Source of the DNA: Paenibacillus silagei
GTDB taxonomy: Bacteria; Bacillota; Bacilli; Paenibacillales; Paenibacillaceae
Assembly: GCF_017874735.1 (NCBI RefSeq)
Contig: NZ_JAGGLV010000007.1
Coordinates: forward strand, 1-64,000
Direction of reading: 5' to 3'
Length of the DNA: 64,000 bases
Part shown: positions 56,194-64,000 of the stretch, piece by piece
Numbering within the stretch: position 1 is the first letter of the stretch
How the letters are laid out: each line of letters begins with the position of its first letter
Made by a program: the position numbers and the translations under genes
Notes under the pieces: model-generated
The model's database searches: none
Seen by the model: the letters and a program-made list of their open reading frames with translations, nothing else
Told to the model about the DNA's origin: nothing

Positions 56194-56277
56194 AAGCGGA
56201 CGATGTTCCTTGCCGGAGCCTTAGGCAGTACTGCCTGAAGCTCCCGGTTAGCGGGGATAGGCGTCCGTTTCTTGTTT
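56194..56277 (+). terminator. Long multi-stem hairpin, probable terminator of SDR gene
   Basis: AAGCGGACG (56194-56202) pairs with CGTCCGTTT (56262-56270). Inside lie GGAGC/GCTCC and the perfect AGGCAG-ta-CTGCCT (56223-56236). The tail is T-rich (TTTCTTGTTTTG). It does not match an M-box, although mgtC lies downstream. Confidence 0.55.
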
Positions 56278-56373
56278 TGACCGGGCAGCAGAAAATTTCA
56301 GTAAAAGTTGCAGCGCATTTCAGGTATACTGATTCTATGTGCCATGACGGGCGAGGAAGGAGGAAAATAAATT

Positions 56374-57102
56374 ATGAATATGGACCTGCTGCATATGGAA
56401 TCAATCATCAAGCTGCTTGTGGCCATGCTGTTCGGGCTGTTCATCGGCATTGACCGCCAATTGAAACAGAAACCGCTGGGAATCCGGACCAGTATGGTCA
56501 TCAGTATCGCCAGCTGTCTGGTAACTCTGGTATCTATTCATGCGTATGACAAATTCGGCGGACCGGATCATCCCAATATGGACCCGATGCGTCTGGCGGC
56601 GCAGATTGTCAGCGGTATCGGTTTTTTGGGAGCGGGTGTTATTCTGCGCAGAGGCGGAGATGCGATCTCCGGCTTAACCTCGGCCGCGCTGATCTGGACG
56701 GCATCCGGTATCGGAATTGCAGTTGGCGCAGGCTTTTATGTAGAGGCGGGTTATGCGGTTATACTGCTTATGTTCGCGGTTAACGCTGTGCCTCTGCTTA
56801 TCAAAGCCATCGGACCTGAAGTGCTGAACAAGCACGAGATCTCCATCAAAATCATTATGGAACCGAACTATATCCTGACGGATGTGATTCAGAAGATTGA
56901 GCAGCGGCATGTCATGACCGACCAGCGCAAAACGCGCAAAACCGGCCGGACCATCCGGCGAATGAAGATCAAGGATCTTGAGGATGGCAGGCAGATGATC
57001 GACATGGTCGTTTCTGCGCCAGACAAGGATTATGCTACGGAAATCTATTATGATGTGAAAAAAATCGAGCATGTCATGAGTGTCGAAGTCGAGCAGCTGT
57101 AA
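56374..57102 (+). CDS. MgtC/SapB family membrane protein
   Basis: This 242-residue protein has four or five TM helices in the first 145 residues, with the signature LLVAMLFGLFIGIDRQ and GIRTSMVI, and IGFLGAGVILRRG. A cytoplasmic ACT-like C-terminal domain follows. MgtC proteins modulate Mg2+ homeostasis or ATP synthase. AAGGAGG precedes the ATG. Confidence 0.9.
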   Translation: MNMDLLHMESIIKLLVAMLFGLFIGIDRQLKQKPLGIRTSMVISIASCLVTLVSIHAYDKFGGPDHPNMDPMRLAAQIVSGIGFLGAGVILRRGGDAISGLTSAALIWTASGIGIAVGAGFYVEAGYAVILLMFAVNAVPLLIKAIGPEVLNKHEISIKIIMEPNYILTDVIQKIEQRHVMTDQRKTRKTGRTIRRMKIKDLEDGRQMIDMVVSAPDKDYATEIYYDVKKIEHVMSVEVEQL

Positions 57103-57184
57103 AAATGGCATGTTGCCATTCCGGCAGATGTGGTACTCTATCTATGAGAGAGTCATTTTGATCATATGGAAGGGGATTATTGTA

Positions 57185-58180
57185 ATGACACCGATTACAG
57201 CATTTGAAGGACACTATGAGGGAGAAGCCGCTGTCTGGCTGAAGGCCGGCCGTTATGAAGCGGCTATTCTGCCGGGCATCGGCGGGAATCTGATCTGCTT
57301 CCGGGATACTGAGAGCGGTTACCGTTTCTTGCATGAGCCTGGCGCGGAAGAGATGGAAGCGTTCAAGGCGAACCCGGGTATTCACGGTATTCCTGTACTG
57401 TTTCCGCCGAACCGCTATGAGGATGGAGAGTTCCCGTGGAATGGACAGACCTATCATTTGCCTGTCAATGAAGCCAAAACCGGCAATCATCTGCATGGCT
57501 TCCTACATACAGCAGCATGGGAGGTAGAGGAATTCGGCACCGGCACAAGCGAAAGCTTCGTCACTGTAGCGATCAAGGTGGATGAGAACCATCCGTCCTA
57601 TCAATATCTGCCGTTCAAATATACGATCAAGCTGCGCTACACGCTCGGTGAAGGCGGCCTGTCCCAGCAGCTGCTGGTCCACAATGACGGTGATGTGCTG
57701 ATGCCTTGCCTGCTGGCGTTCCATACCGCTATTAATGCTCCGTTCGCCCCAGGCAGCAGCGCGCAGGATTACCGCGTCAAGGTGACTATCGGCGAGCGCT
57801 GGGAGCTGAGCAGCGACCGGATGCTGCCGACCGGCAAATTCCAGGAGCTGACTGCTGATGAGGTGGCTCTGCGCGGCGAAGGCGTGTATCCGTTCTATGC
57901 ATCGATGGACAACCACTATACCGCAGCCGCCCAGAATGGACGGAACCGGATGGAGCTGACCGACCGCAAAGCCGGAGTTACGCTGGTGTATGATGTGGGT
58001 ACCTCGTATAAGCAATGGATGATCTGGAACAACGGAGCAACCGAAGGCTTCTTCTGTCCTGAGCCGCAGATCAACCTGGTGAATGCGCCAAAGGTGGATC
58101 TGCCTGCTGATGACATCGGCTTGTTCGGGCTGGAGCCTGGGGAATATTGGGAGGAGAGCAGCCGGATATACGTGAAGTAG
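57185..58180 (+). CDS. Aldose 1-epimerase family protein
   Basis: This 331-residue beta-sandwich enzyme of the galactose mutarotase superfamily contains the expected active-site pattern: IHGIPVLFPPNRYEDG, NHLHGFLHTAAWEV with the His pair, and a C-terminal FFCPEPQ Glu region. It interconverts sugar anomers; the exact sugar is unknown. GGAAGGGG lies before ATG 57185. A large palindromic element follows. Confidence 0.88.
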   Translation: MTPITAFEGHYEGEAAVWLKAGRYEAAILPGIGGNLICFRDTESGYRFLHEPGAEEMEAFKANPGIHGIPVLFPPNRYEDGEFPWNGQTYHLPVNEAKTGNHLHGFLHTAAWEVEEFGTGTSESFVTVAIKVDENHPSYQYLPFKYTIKLRYTLGEGGLSQQLLVHNDGDVLMPCLLAFHTAINAPFAPGSSAQDYRVKVTIGERWELSSDRMLPTGKFQELTADEVALRGEGVYPFYASMDNHYTAAAQNGRNRMELTDRKAGVTLVYDVGTSYKQWMIWNNGATEGFFCPEPQINLVNAPKVDLPADDIGLFGLEPGEYWEESSRIYVK

Positions 58181-58204
58181 GGGGTCTTGAAGCGATAAAA
58201 CCCT

Positions 58205-58363
58205 CTCAGGGGTTATCCGTGGCTGCAAAGAAGGTTTGACTTCCGGCCGCTGTTAGGTTTGTATTTCCTGATTTAAACTGCTGTTCGCAGTAGAAATACA
58301 AACCTAAAGGCGAACGCTATCGCTCCTCCAGTTCAAACTTCTCTTCCGCCACTTCACCCTGAG
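58205..58363. repeat. 160-bp palindromic intergenic element
   Basis: Nested inverted repeats span the region. The outer CTCAGGG (58205-58211) / CCCTGAG (58357-58363) is followed by an imperfect middle arm (AAGAAGGTTTGA.. / ..TCAAACTTCT). A perfect 15-bp inner arm follows, TTAGGTTTGTATTTC (58253-58267) / GAAATACAAACCTAA (58293-58307), with CTGC/GCAG in the loop. No frame covers it. It resembles a MITE or REP-type cruciform. No matching second copy was seen in the window. Confidence 0.75.
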
Positions 58364-58417
58364 TGTATATTACAAATTCAGTCTATCCCGCTGGGATGAG
58401 AATAGAAAAGAAAAGAG

Positions 58418-58454
58418 AAGAGCAGCGTCTGATGTATGGATGCTGCTCTTTTTT
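58418..58454 (+). terminator. Rho-independent terminator before ltaS-like gene
   Basis: AAGAGCAGC (58418-58426) pairs with GCTGCTCTT (58442-58450), followed by six Ts. A TATACT -10-like hexamer lies at 58511, upstream of the next gene. Confidence 0.85.
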
Positions 58455-58545
58455 GTAGCGTTGTACTCATTTGGGAAATGAATTTTAAGGCGGTTTTAAG
58501 CTTAAAGGCGTATACTACTCCTTTAATAGTTAGGAGTGAATGAAC

Positions 58546-60357
58546 TTGTCTCGGATATTGCCATCGAAGCGTTTGTTGTATTTGTTGATCATTTTACTGG
58601 CTATAGGATTTGGGCTGAATTTGTTTTTGCAGGCTGCTTCTTTTCGGATGGATGTGCTTCATGCGCTAAAGTGGGTTGGCGCTTATCCTTGGCTGTATTG
58701 TACCGGAAGTCTGTTTATTTTCTTCATCCTGCTCTTAAGCTCAGTGATTGTACCGAATGCGTATGCGGGGCCGGCGGTGGTCTCGGCGCTGTTCGTGCTG
58801 CTGGGAATTGCCAGTGATCAGAAGCTGGCTACGAGAGGTGAACCGCTGTTTCCGTGGGATCTGATGCTGCTGAAGAATGCCGAAGGAATGAGCAAGATTA
58901 CCAGCGGGATGATCTCTCCGTTTGCTATAGGGACCGCTGTTCTGCTGGTTGCCGGTCTGGTCCTTGTGATTGTAAAGCTGCCGAAGAACCGGATCAGACT
59001 GTCCTTGCGCGTGACGCTGGCGGGGATCTCTGTGGGGCTAAGCACATGGTTTCTTGTGCTGGTCACCGGTCAATCTCCTGTGGTTGCAGCAATGAGCTAT
59101 CAGAACATCTTCTGGAATCAGAAGGTGAATTATACGCAGAACGGGTTCGTCTATGCGTTCGCCGGGAATCTGCGGCAGAGCCTGATGGACAAGCCGGAGG
59201 GCTACACCCGCGAAGCGGTTGAGGCGGTAGCTGCCAAGTATTCGGCATTGCCGGAGGCGCCGGCACAGGCCGCGCCAGGGGAACAGCCGAACATTCTGTT
59301 TATGATGAATGAGGCGTTCTTCGACCCTACGCGCCTGCCCGGATATACGCTTAGCGAAGATCCGCTGAAGTTCATCCATGGGGTGGCGGGGCAGACGCCG
59401 TCCGGTTATTTGCTGTCCCCGGAATTCGGCGGCAATACGGCTAATGTGGAGTTCGAGGCCCTGACCGGGCTGTCGATGTATTTTCTGGGGGATGGAACGA
59501 TTCCTTATCAGCAGCGCATCGTCAAAATGTCCTCCCTGCCGTCGATCGTCAGTATTCTGAAGGACAGAGGGTATGAGGCACTGGCGTTGCATCCGTTCGA
59601 TGAGACCTTCTATAACCGGAACCGTGTCTATCCGGTGCTGGGGTTCGACCGCTTCACAAGTGAGAAGGATCTGCCGGACGCTGACCGCCTGACTCCAGAG
59701 GGGTATGTCTCGGATAAAGCAGCGGTACAGGAGGCGGTCCGGCAGCTTCAAGAGGCATCGGGCCCGGCATTCCTGCATCTGGTGACGATGCAGAATCATT
59801 TTCCATTCGTCAAAGGCGTGAACGGACCGAACACGATCACCGCCCAAGGCGGACTGCCGGAGCAGAAGGATGAGCTGGAGACTTATGTGCAGGATACCAA
59901 GCTGACAGACGAGGCCATGGCTTATCTCCAGCAGGAGCTGCTGAAGATCAAGCGGCCCACTATCGCGGTGTTCTGGGGAGATCATCTGCCTGCGCTCAGC
60001 GCCGGGATCTATACCGCAGCAGGCTGGGATCAGGAGCCAAGGCTGAAGCATGAGACGAAGCTGTTGGTACTCGCTAACTTTGAGATCGGGCAGGAGCCGC
60101 TCGGGACGCTTAGCCCGGCCTTTCTCGGCCCTGCGGTCTTCCGGTTATCCGGGCAGACGCTGCCGGCCTTTTATAAGCTGCTGGAGCAGGTACGGGCTGA
60201 AATTCCGGGACTTAGCAAGAAGGTGCTAATCGGGCCGGGCGATACCGGAACTCTGAAGGAGCTGACCCCTGAGCAGCAGGCGCTGCTGGCTGACTACCGT
60301 CTAGTCGAATATGATCTGCTCGAAGGGGAGAAATACGCGGAGTCTCTGATGTTCTGA
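58546..60357 (+). CDS. LTA synthase-like sulfatase-family membrane enzyme
   Basis: This 603-residue protein has five N-terminal TM helices (about 1-175) and an extracellular sulfatase-fold domain, as in LtaS/YfnI enzymes that polymerise glycerol phosphate from phosphatidylglycerol. Metal/catalytic sites are visible: MMNEAFFDP, the nucleophile Thr in FGGNTANVEFE (about 298), TMQNHFPF and FWGDHLPAL. AGGAG favours TTG 58546; ATG 58540 is only 3 bases from the SD. It converges on the unknown operon with a 16-bp gap. Confidence 0.87.
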   Translation: MSRILPSKRLLYLLIILLAIGFGLNLFLQAASFRMDVLHALKWVGAYPWLYCTGSLFIFFILLLSSVIVPNAYAGPAVVSALFVLLGIASDQKLATRGEPLFPWDLMLLKNAEGMSKITSGMISPFAIGTAVLLVAGLVLVIVKLPKNRIRLSLRVTLAGISVGLSTWFLVLVTGQSPVVAAMSYQNIFWNQKVNYTQNGFVYAFAGNLRQSLMDKPEGYTREAVEAVAAKYSALPEAPAQAAPGEQPNILFMMNEAFFDPTRLPGYTLSEDPLKFIHGVAGQTPSGYLLSPEFGGNTANVEFEALTGLSMYFLGDGTIPYQQRIVKMSSLPSIVSILKDRGYEALALHPFDETFYNRNRVYPVLGFDRFTSEKDLPDADRLTPEGYVSDKAAVQEAVRQLQEASGPAFLHLVTMQNHFPFVKGVNGPNTITAQGGLPEQKDELETYVQDTKLTDEAMAYLQQELLKIKRPTIAVFWGDHLPALSAGIYTAAGWDQEPRLKHETKLLVLANFEIGQEPLGTLSPAFLGPAVFRLSGQTLPAFYKLLEQVRAEIPGLSKKVLIGPGDTGTLKELTPEQQALLADYRLVEYDLLEGEKYAESLMF

Positions 60358-60373
60358 GCACTCCGCCGTGGCC

Positions 60374-61375
60374 TTAGCGCAGCCCCACATCATGGAAGCG
60401 GTTCTCGATCGGCTCACGGAGCAGTATGCGGATGGACTGGATCGCTGCGGTCTCGATACGCTGTGCTTCCCGGAGGAGTGGAAGCAGAGAGTGGGCATCC
60501 AGCGAACATGGACCCTCTGGAGCTTGTACAGTCTGCTTGCATAGAGTGTGCGTTATTTGATTATAGACAGCAGCTAGAGCTGCATAATGCTCTGCAACGC
60601 CTTCTACTTCGGGCCAATACTGGCTGGCTTCCCTTGCGTAGGCCGCAGCGTCCTGCTTCATTCCTGCATAGAAGAGCAGCGTCTCATAGGCTCCGGCAGC
60701 ATCATAGGTGTTGTCCGCCAAGGCTTCCAGCATAGCATCATAGGCCCGCAGGCCGCAGGCATATTGCGATTCCGGCAGCATCAGATCATGAACCTCTGCC
60801 TTGTACACCGCCTGGATGAAGGACTCTCTGAGCACCTGAACGATATCCTTGCGGATCTGGCCTTCATAGATTTGGCCATACCAATATGGCGATTCATTCC
60901 TTCCGAATTGCTCGTAAGGCAGCTCCAGTTCTGCGGCAGAAGCATTCTCTGTGTAATAGAAAAGCTGCCGTTCATCATCACAGCGGGTAATCACTATGAA
61001 ACGGTCCTTCCAGCAGACCACACCGGTGCCTTGCTCAAGTGATCTGCGGATTTCTGAAATAGCCTGCTTCTGATAGAGAGGGAAGGTAGGGCTGAAGTTA
61101 AAGCCTGCACCCTGCATGGCGATAATACCAATCAGATCTGCTGCTACGCAATGTTCAGCCGCCCAGTTATATGCCGTAGCAGAATCCGGGTGAAGCTGCC
61201 TGTGTACCGACAGACGGAAACATAAGGCCGTCATTCCGGCCAGCATGGGCTTGGAGAGTGTGAACCAGCCTTTGGCCGACAGGACCTGGTGCATCGCATC
61301 TGCAAAAGAAGAAGCGAGCGGCACACGCGGCTGATCCGCAGCGGCTGAAGCGTGCTTATTATGATGTTCATTCAT
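60374..61375 (-). CDS. Unknown protein, paralog of the adjacent upstream gene (second copy)
   Basis: This 333-residue soluble protein shares a pattern with its upstream neighbour: SFADAMHQVL, ML.G(M/L), F..(S/T)VH..L.P.S.TAY and (A/T)EH....D..GI. This fold-like N-terminal half faintly recalls BtrH-N/C39-peptidase-like domains, but no conserved catalytic Cys-His pair is evident. The C-terminal half is helical. The ATG overlaps the previous stop (ATGA), with GGGGGG as SD; an in-frame ATG at 61396 is less likely. Third gene of a regulator-led operon; function unknown. Confidence 0.65.
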   Translation of the reverse strand: MNEHHNKHASAAADQPRVPLASSFADAMHQVLSAKGWFTLSKPMLAGMTALCFRLSVHRQLHPDSATAYNWAAEHCVAADLIGIIAMQGAGFNFSPTFPLYQKQAISEIRRSLEQGTGVVCWKDRFIVITRCDDERQLFYYTENASAAELELPYEQFGRNESPYWYGQIYEGQIRKDIVQVLRESFIQAVYKAEVHDLMLPESQYACGLRAYDAMLEALADNTYDAAGAYETLLFYAGMKQDAAAYAREASQYWPEVEGVAEHYAALAAVYNQITHTLCKQTVQAPEGPCSLDAHSLLPLLREAQRIETAAIQSIRILLREPIENRFHDVGLR

Positions 61376-62379
61376 CGTGCGGTGTGTGCCCCCCATCTGG
61401 GCAGTGTGGACCGCTTCCGGTCCGGGTACTGCCCAGAAATTTTTGTAACCTGCTGCATCGCCCGTTCCTCCAGCTCTAAGGCCTTCTTCAAAGCAGAGCA
61501 GAGGGAGGGAAGCTGAACTTGCATTAGCAGCTTGCCGCTGTTCTTCTCAGAGATTGCAGCCGCGAACGGTCCCCTCAGACCCTCCACCAGCTTAGCATAC
61601 AAGTGCTGAACCTCCTCCAGCCCCGGCAATACGGACTGAACCTCCTGCAGATAAGCGGAGATCTCGATCCGTGAAGTCATGTACGATTCAAGGATGTAAA
61701 TAGCGCCATAGCTGTCGAATCCGCCCTGCTGAAGCGCCCGGATCAGGAAGCTGTAGGCCAGGCGGCCTGAACCGAGGCTTAAGTCAGGAAGTGTTTTGTG
61801 AGGAGTCTCCCAATCCTCCAGCGCAAGCCGAAGTGATTCAAGTACAGTATCCTGCAACGGAATCATCACCCGCTCTCCGACATACATACAGTCCCAGAAG
61901 GGCGTGAAGTTAAGGCCGAAGTTATCATACAGCACATATTGTGTCTCACCGGACCAGCCATCCTGTACATAGAACACCCGGTCATCCTCATCATAACCAT
62001 GAATCACTCCGAATTCCGGTATCCAGTAGAGGCAGGCCAGACCGCGGTCCAGACTCTGCTTGACACAGTCAATAGCGATCCGTTGATACGCTCCGAAGGA
62101 ATCATGTCTGGTTCTCCCGCCGTCATCCACCAAGAAGATCCCGAGGTTGTCGACAGCCCGGCGATGCTCTGTGCCCCACTGTCCGTAAGCCGTAACAGAC
62201 ATGGGGAGGAGCTTCTCATGTACGGTGAATTTGAAGGCCATGCCGCTTAGCCCGGAGAGCATGAATTTTGGACCCTCGAATAACCCGGCGGCAGTCAGTA
62301 CGGCATAGAGCGCATCGGTAAAGGATTTCGATTCACGCTGCATCCGGACGTCAAGGATTACACCTGTTCGTTTGCTCAA
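61372..62379 (-). CDS. Unknown protein, paralog of the downstream gene (first copy)
   Basis: This 335-residue protein has an N-terminal region SFTDALYAVLTAAGLF, MLSGLSGMAFKFTVHEKLLP and TEHRRAVDNLGIF, colinear with the downstream paralog. The middle part holds short Gly/Tyr/Asp-rich stretches (VIHGYDEDDRVFYVQDGW) that look like a beta-rich papain-like or BtrH-type domain; that is tentative. The TTG start overlaps the stop of the WYL gene (TTGA), behind AGGAG. Function unknown. Confidence 0.65.
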   Translation of the reverse strand: MSKRTGVILDVRMQRESKSFTDALYAVLTAAGLFEGPKFMLSGLSGMAFKFTVHEKLLPMSVTAYGQWGTEHRRAVDNLGIFLVDDGGRTRHDSFGAYQRIAIDCVKQSLDRGLACLYWIPEFGVIHGYDEDDRVFYVQDGWSGETQYVLYDNFGLNFTPFWDCMYVGERVMIPLQDTVLESLRLALEDWETPHKTLPDLSLGSGRLAYSFLIRALQQGGFDSYGAIYILESYMTSRIEISAYLQEVQSVLPGLEEVQHLYAKLVEGLRGPFAAAISEKNSGKLLMQVQLPSLCSALKKALELEERAMQQVTKISGQYPDRKRSTLPRWGAHTAR

Positions 62380-63290
62380 TGTTCATTCTCCTGTTCATCC
62401 AGGCGGCTCACTACTGTCTCACAGATGCTGCGGAGCTTCTCCTTCAGCCATTTGGGGGCCAGGAGGGCACTCCACTCCGAGTGGAGCAGATGTGCAATGA
62501 ACGCGCTGGTATCATAAAAATCAACTTCGTAGATATCCTTGTCAGCGGCGCGAAGCTGGTAACCTCCCCAAGACGGCTCCCGGGGTATTCCGGGTAACCG
62601 GATTCTTGCCGTGAACGGCTTCAAGGGTCTGGCCTGCCCGGCTGGAGCTGCAGGGCCGTTCTCCCCGGCTATAAAAACCCTGCTGGTCAGTGTTAGCTCA
62701 CGGATGCCCGACAGGTTGTAATACTCACTCCGCCCGTCTCCTTCCACAGCGGCCACAAGATAATCATCATCAATCCGCCGGCTTAGCTGTAGGGGACAAA
62801 GATACAGCTCCTGCGGGGGCTCCTGCCCGTTCCGGTAGAGAACATGGACCACCCTGCGTGTCTGGATAGCCTGCTCCAGCATCTCCATGACCTGCAGCCG
62901 GTGGGGATTCACTTCAAATACAGGCAGCTTAATCTCCCTGTCCGCAAGCGGCTGCGCCGTGAACCGCTCCAGCAGACCGCCCACCTTGCGGATAGTCTGG
63001 GCGTTCTCATAATCATAGTGACTATACCGGTAAGCCAGATATTTCAGCACCCGCTGCTCCTCGTCCGTAATGTACAGATGTGGGAGCACGAAGCTGTTGT
63101 CCTCATAGATATATCCGCGCTGCTTCGCTACATAGCGGAGCGGGGCCCGCAGCGATTCCGCCATGTATTCAATATCCCGCTGGGCCTGGCGCCTGGAAAT
63201 CTCGAACTGCTCCGCCAGCTTGCTGCTGTTCGGATAATTAAGCTGGCGGACCTGCTGGTCAAACCACTGAATCCGGTGAATATGGCTCAT
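62376..63290 (-). CDS. WYL-domain transcriptional regulator
   Basis: This 304-residue regulator has an N-terminal HTH (NSSKLAEQFEISRRQAQRDI, about 20-39), a WYL domain (about 145-220, RRVVHVLYRNGQEPPQELYLCPLQ) and a C-terminal WCX-like extension. WYL regulators sense nucleic acids or nucleotides and often control defence or DNA-damage genes. AAGGAG selects the ATG at 63290 over the frame that runs to 63404. It is first of three overlapping genes, so it probably autoregulates the operon. Confidence 0.85.
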   Translation of the reverse strand: MSHIHRIQWFDQQVRQLNYPNSSKLAEQFEISRRQAQRDIEYMAESLRAPLRYVAKQRGYIYEDNSFVLPHLYITDEEQRVLKYLAYRYSHYDYENAQTIRKVGGLLERFTAQPLADREIKLPVFEVNPHRLQVMEMLEQAIQTRRVVHVLYRNGQEPPQELYLCPLQLSRRIDDDYLVAAVEGDGRSEYYNLSGIRELTLTSRVFIAGENGPAAPAGQARPLKPFTARIRLPGIPREPSWGGYQLRAADKDIYEVDFYDTSAFIAHLLHSEWSALLAPKWLKEKLRSICETVVSRLDEQENEH

Positions 63291-63373
63291 GCTGCTCCCG
63301 CTCCTTTCTGTCAGCCTCCAGTATAGCTGGAGACGGTGCTTTAGACCAGCGTGAGCGTTCCTCTCAAAGAAAC

Positions 63374-63422
63374 AAGGATGCTCCGGCATCCATGCACGAA
63401 GCATGAAGCTTGGAGCATCCTT
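63374..63422 (-). terminator. Terminator of the zinc-ribbon gene (leftward)
   Basis: AAGGATGCTCC (63374-63384) and GGAGCATCCTT (63412-63422) are perfect 11-bp arms. On the minus strand the stem is followed by TTGTTTCTTT. Confidence 0.75.
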
Positions 63423-63430
63423 GCGTCAAT

Positions 63431-63619
63431 TTACTTGGTTGCTGCGTCCACTCTAACCTGCGTCGCTTTGTCGCAGCGCTTGCAGACCTTCAGGGCGCTG
63501 CCGTCGGATTTTATTTTGGTGTAGAGCAGCTTGATCCGGGTGGTCCCGCAGACCGGGCAGGTGCCGCGTCCACGGGAAGGAAGGGTCCAGAGTACCCGTC
63601 CGCGTTTGGTTTTTGACAT
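63431..63619 (-). CDS. Small four-cysteine zinc-ribbon protein
   Basis: This 62-residue basic protein has two CxxC pairs (CPVC about residue 21, CKRC about 46) and the segment KTKRGRVLWTLPSRGRGT. It looks like a small rRNA- or nucleic-acid-binding zinc ribbon. It is not a recognisable L33 or L36. ATG 63619 lies downstream of AACGAGGA-type SD. It is divergent from the next gene and shares the palindrome at 63676. Confidence 0.7.
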   Translation of the reverse strand: MSKTKRGRVLWTLPSRGRGTCPVCGTTRIKLLYTKIKSDGSALKVCKRCDKATQVRVDAATK

Positions 63620-63675
63620 TCTTGTAATCCTCGTTTCATTGAATTGATGGTACCTGTCCAGTATAGAACAAGCGG

Positions 63676-63694
63676 TACGACATAAAATGTCGTA
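63676..63694. promoter_or_regulatory. 19-bp operator-like palindrome
   Basis: TACGACAT-AAA-ATGTCGTA is a perfect 8-bp-arm palindrome between the divergent zinc-ribbon and sugar-binding genes. It is likely a repressor site for one or both. Confidence 0.5.
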
Positions 63695-63732
63695 GCAGAT
63701 AACGAGTTTTTAACATTGGCCCAGTAACATAA

Positions 63733-63801
63733 TTGACGGAACGGCTGCCAAGCCAGTAGACTAGATTGGACATAGATGGAAGAACCTGGGGCCCTAGGGC
63801 C
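63733..63801 (+). promoter_or_regulatory. Promoter with GC palindrome for the last gene
   Basis: TTGACG (63733-63738) and TAGACT (63757-63762), spacing 18, form a plausible sigma-A promoter. GGCCCTAGGGCC (63790-63801) is a perfect 12-bp palindrome downstream of it. Confidence 0.5.
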
Positions 63802-63835
63802 TTCAGCATTCATTGTTATGAAAGGGGTTACATAT

Positions 63836-64000
63836 GTGAAAAAGCTTGGGCTTGTCTACGTGCTGCTAATCGGCATCTTCGTACTCTACGTGCTGAATTA
63901 CAAGCAGCAGGGGAATGCGGCAGACCCGTGGGAGACTGCGGGACTGCGCGGCAATATTGAGGACAAATACGTGATGGTTACGTTCCAGATCGGCATAGAT
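63836..64000 (+). CDS. Solute-binding-protein-like gene, 5' part only
   Basis: The first 55 codons begin with GTG behind AAAGGGG. They encode a short N-terminal hydrophobic anchor (KLGLVYVLLIGIFVLYVL), then a charged stretch ending YVMVTFQIGID at the window edge. That beginning resembles sugar/ribose-type periplasmic binding proteins anchored by a helix, but the gene is cut and the assignment is tentative. The overlapping ATG at 63834 is followed at once by TGA. Confidence 0.5.
   Translation, partial: MKKLGLVYVLLIGIFVLYVLNYKQQGNAADPWETAGLRGNIEDKYVMVTFQIGID

Noticed and set aside
56140-56373. Mg2+ (M-box) riboswitch before mgtC
   Set aside because: The hairpin lacks M-box consensus segments and its position suits the SDR terminator better.
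59038-60051. 337-residue frame antisense to the LtaS-like gene
   Set aside because: It is a shadow of a clear sulfatase-domain gene; its composition is atypical for a protein.

Overview
The window comes from a low-to-moderate GC, endospore-forming Bacillota, most likely Paenibacillus or a close relative. The basis is gene content and order. The block rqcH, Ca-type ATPase, yicC/yloC, remA, gmk, rpoZ, coaBC, priA, def, fmt, rsmB, rlmN, prpC, prkC, rsgA, rpe, spoVM, rpmB, fakA, recG follows the Bacillus subtilis ylo region. Spore genes are present (a GerA-type germinant receptor, spoVM, spoVIF), and TTG and GTG starts behind strong Shine-Dalgarno sites are frequent. No tRNA, rRNA, phage, IS element or CRISPR-Cas locus was seen.

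Layout. 1-3.4 kb: repeats, ftsW with a YugN-like gene on the minus strand, then an M20 amidohydrolase. 3.4-8.3 kb: a CBS-domain remnant, an XPB-type helicase with its large partner, ricF (ylbF) and ylbG. 8.3-14 kb: a MarR regulator and MFS efflux pump with paired palindromic operators, a GGDEF protein, an unknown gene, a LysR regulator and a PHP phosphoesterase. 14.16-15.49 kb: an array of 25 units of 51/52 bp between the convergent PHP and rqcH genes. 15.5-25.8 kb: rqcH, a Ca-type ATPase, dapF behind a possible SD-sequestering stem, and a gerKA-KC-KB-like operon. 25.9-48.9 kb: the housekeeping block (methionine/folate, RNA decay, nucleotide, CoA, replication restart, translation-initiation, rRNA modification, Ser/Thr kinase/phosphatase, ribosome assembly, fatty-acid kinase, recombination). 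49-58 kb: membrane proteins, an NlpC/P60 lipoprotein, a TrpX-type ABC importer, an SDR dehydrogenase, MgtC and an aldose epimerase. 58.2-64 kb: a 160-bp palindromic element, an LtaS-like enzyme, a three-gene operon (WYL regulator plus two paralogous unknown proteins), a zinc-ribbon protein and the start of a sugar-binding-protein-like gene.

The core block couples translation and cell-envelope functions: remA, gmk and rpoZ; def, fmt, rsmB and rlmN; then the PrpC/PrkC pair with RsgA.

The most unusual features are non-coding. They are the 1.33-kb array, whose units each carry a TGTATG/CATACA dyad and have no stop codon in any frame; a dispersed structured repeat in four copies with base-pair covariation; the 160-bp palindrome; and the 14-bp inverted repeat whose right arm contains the dapF SD. 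All functional statements are read from sequence and family knowledge; no database search was run.
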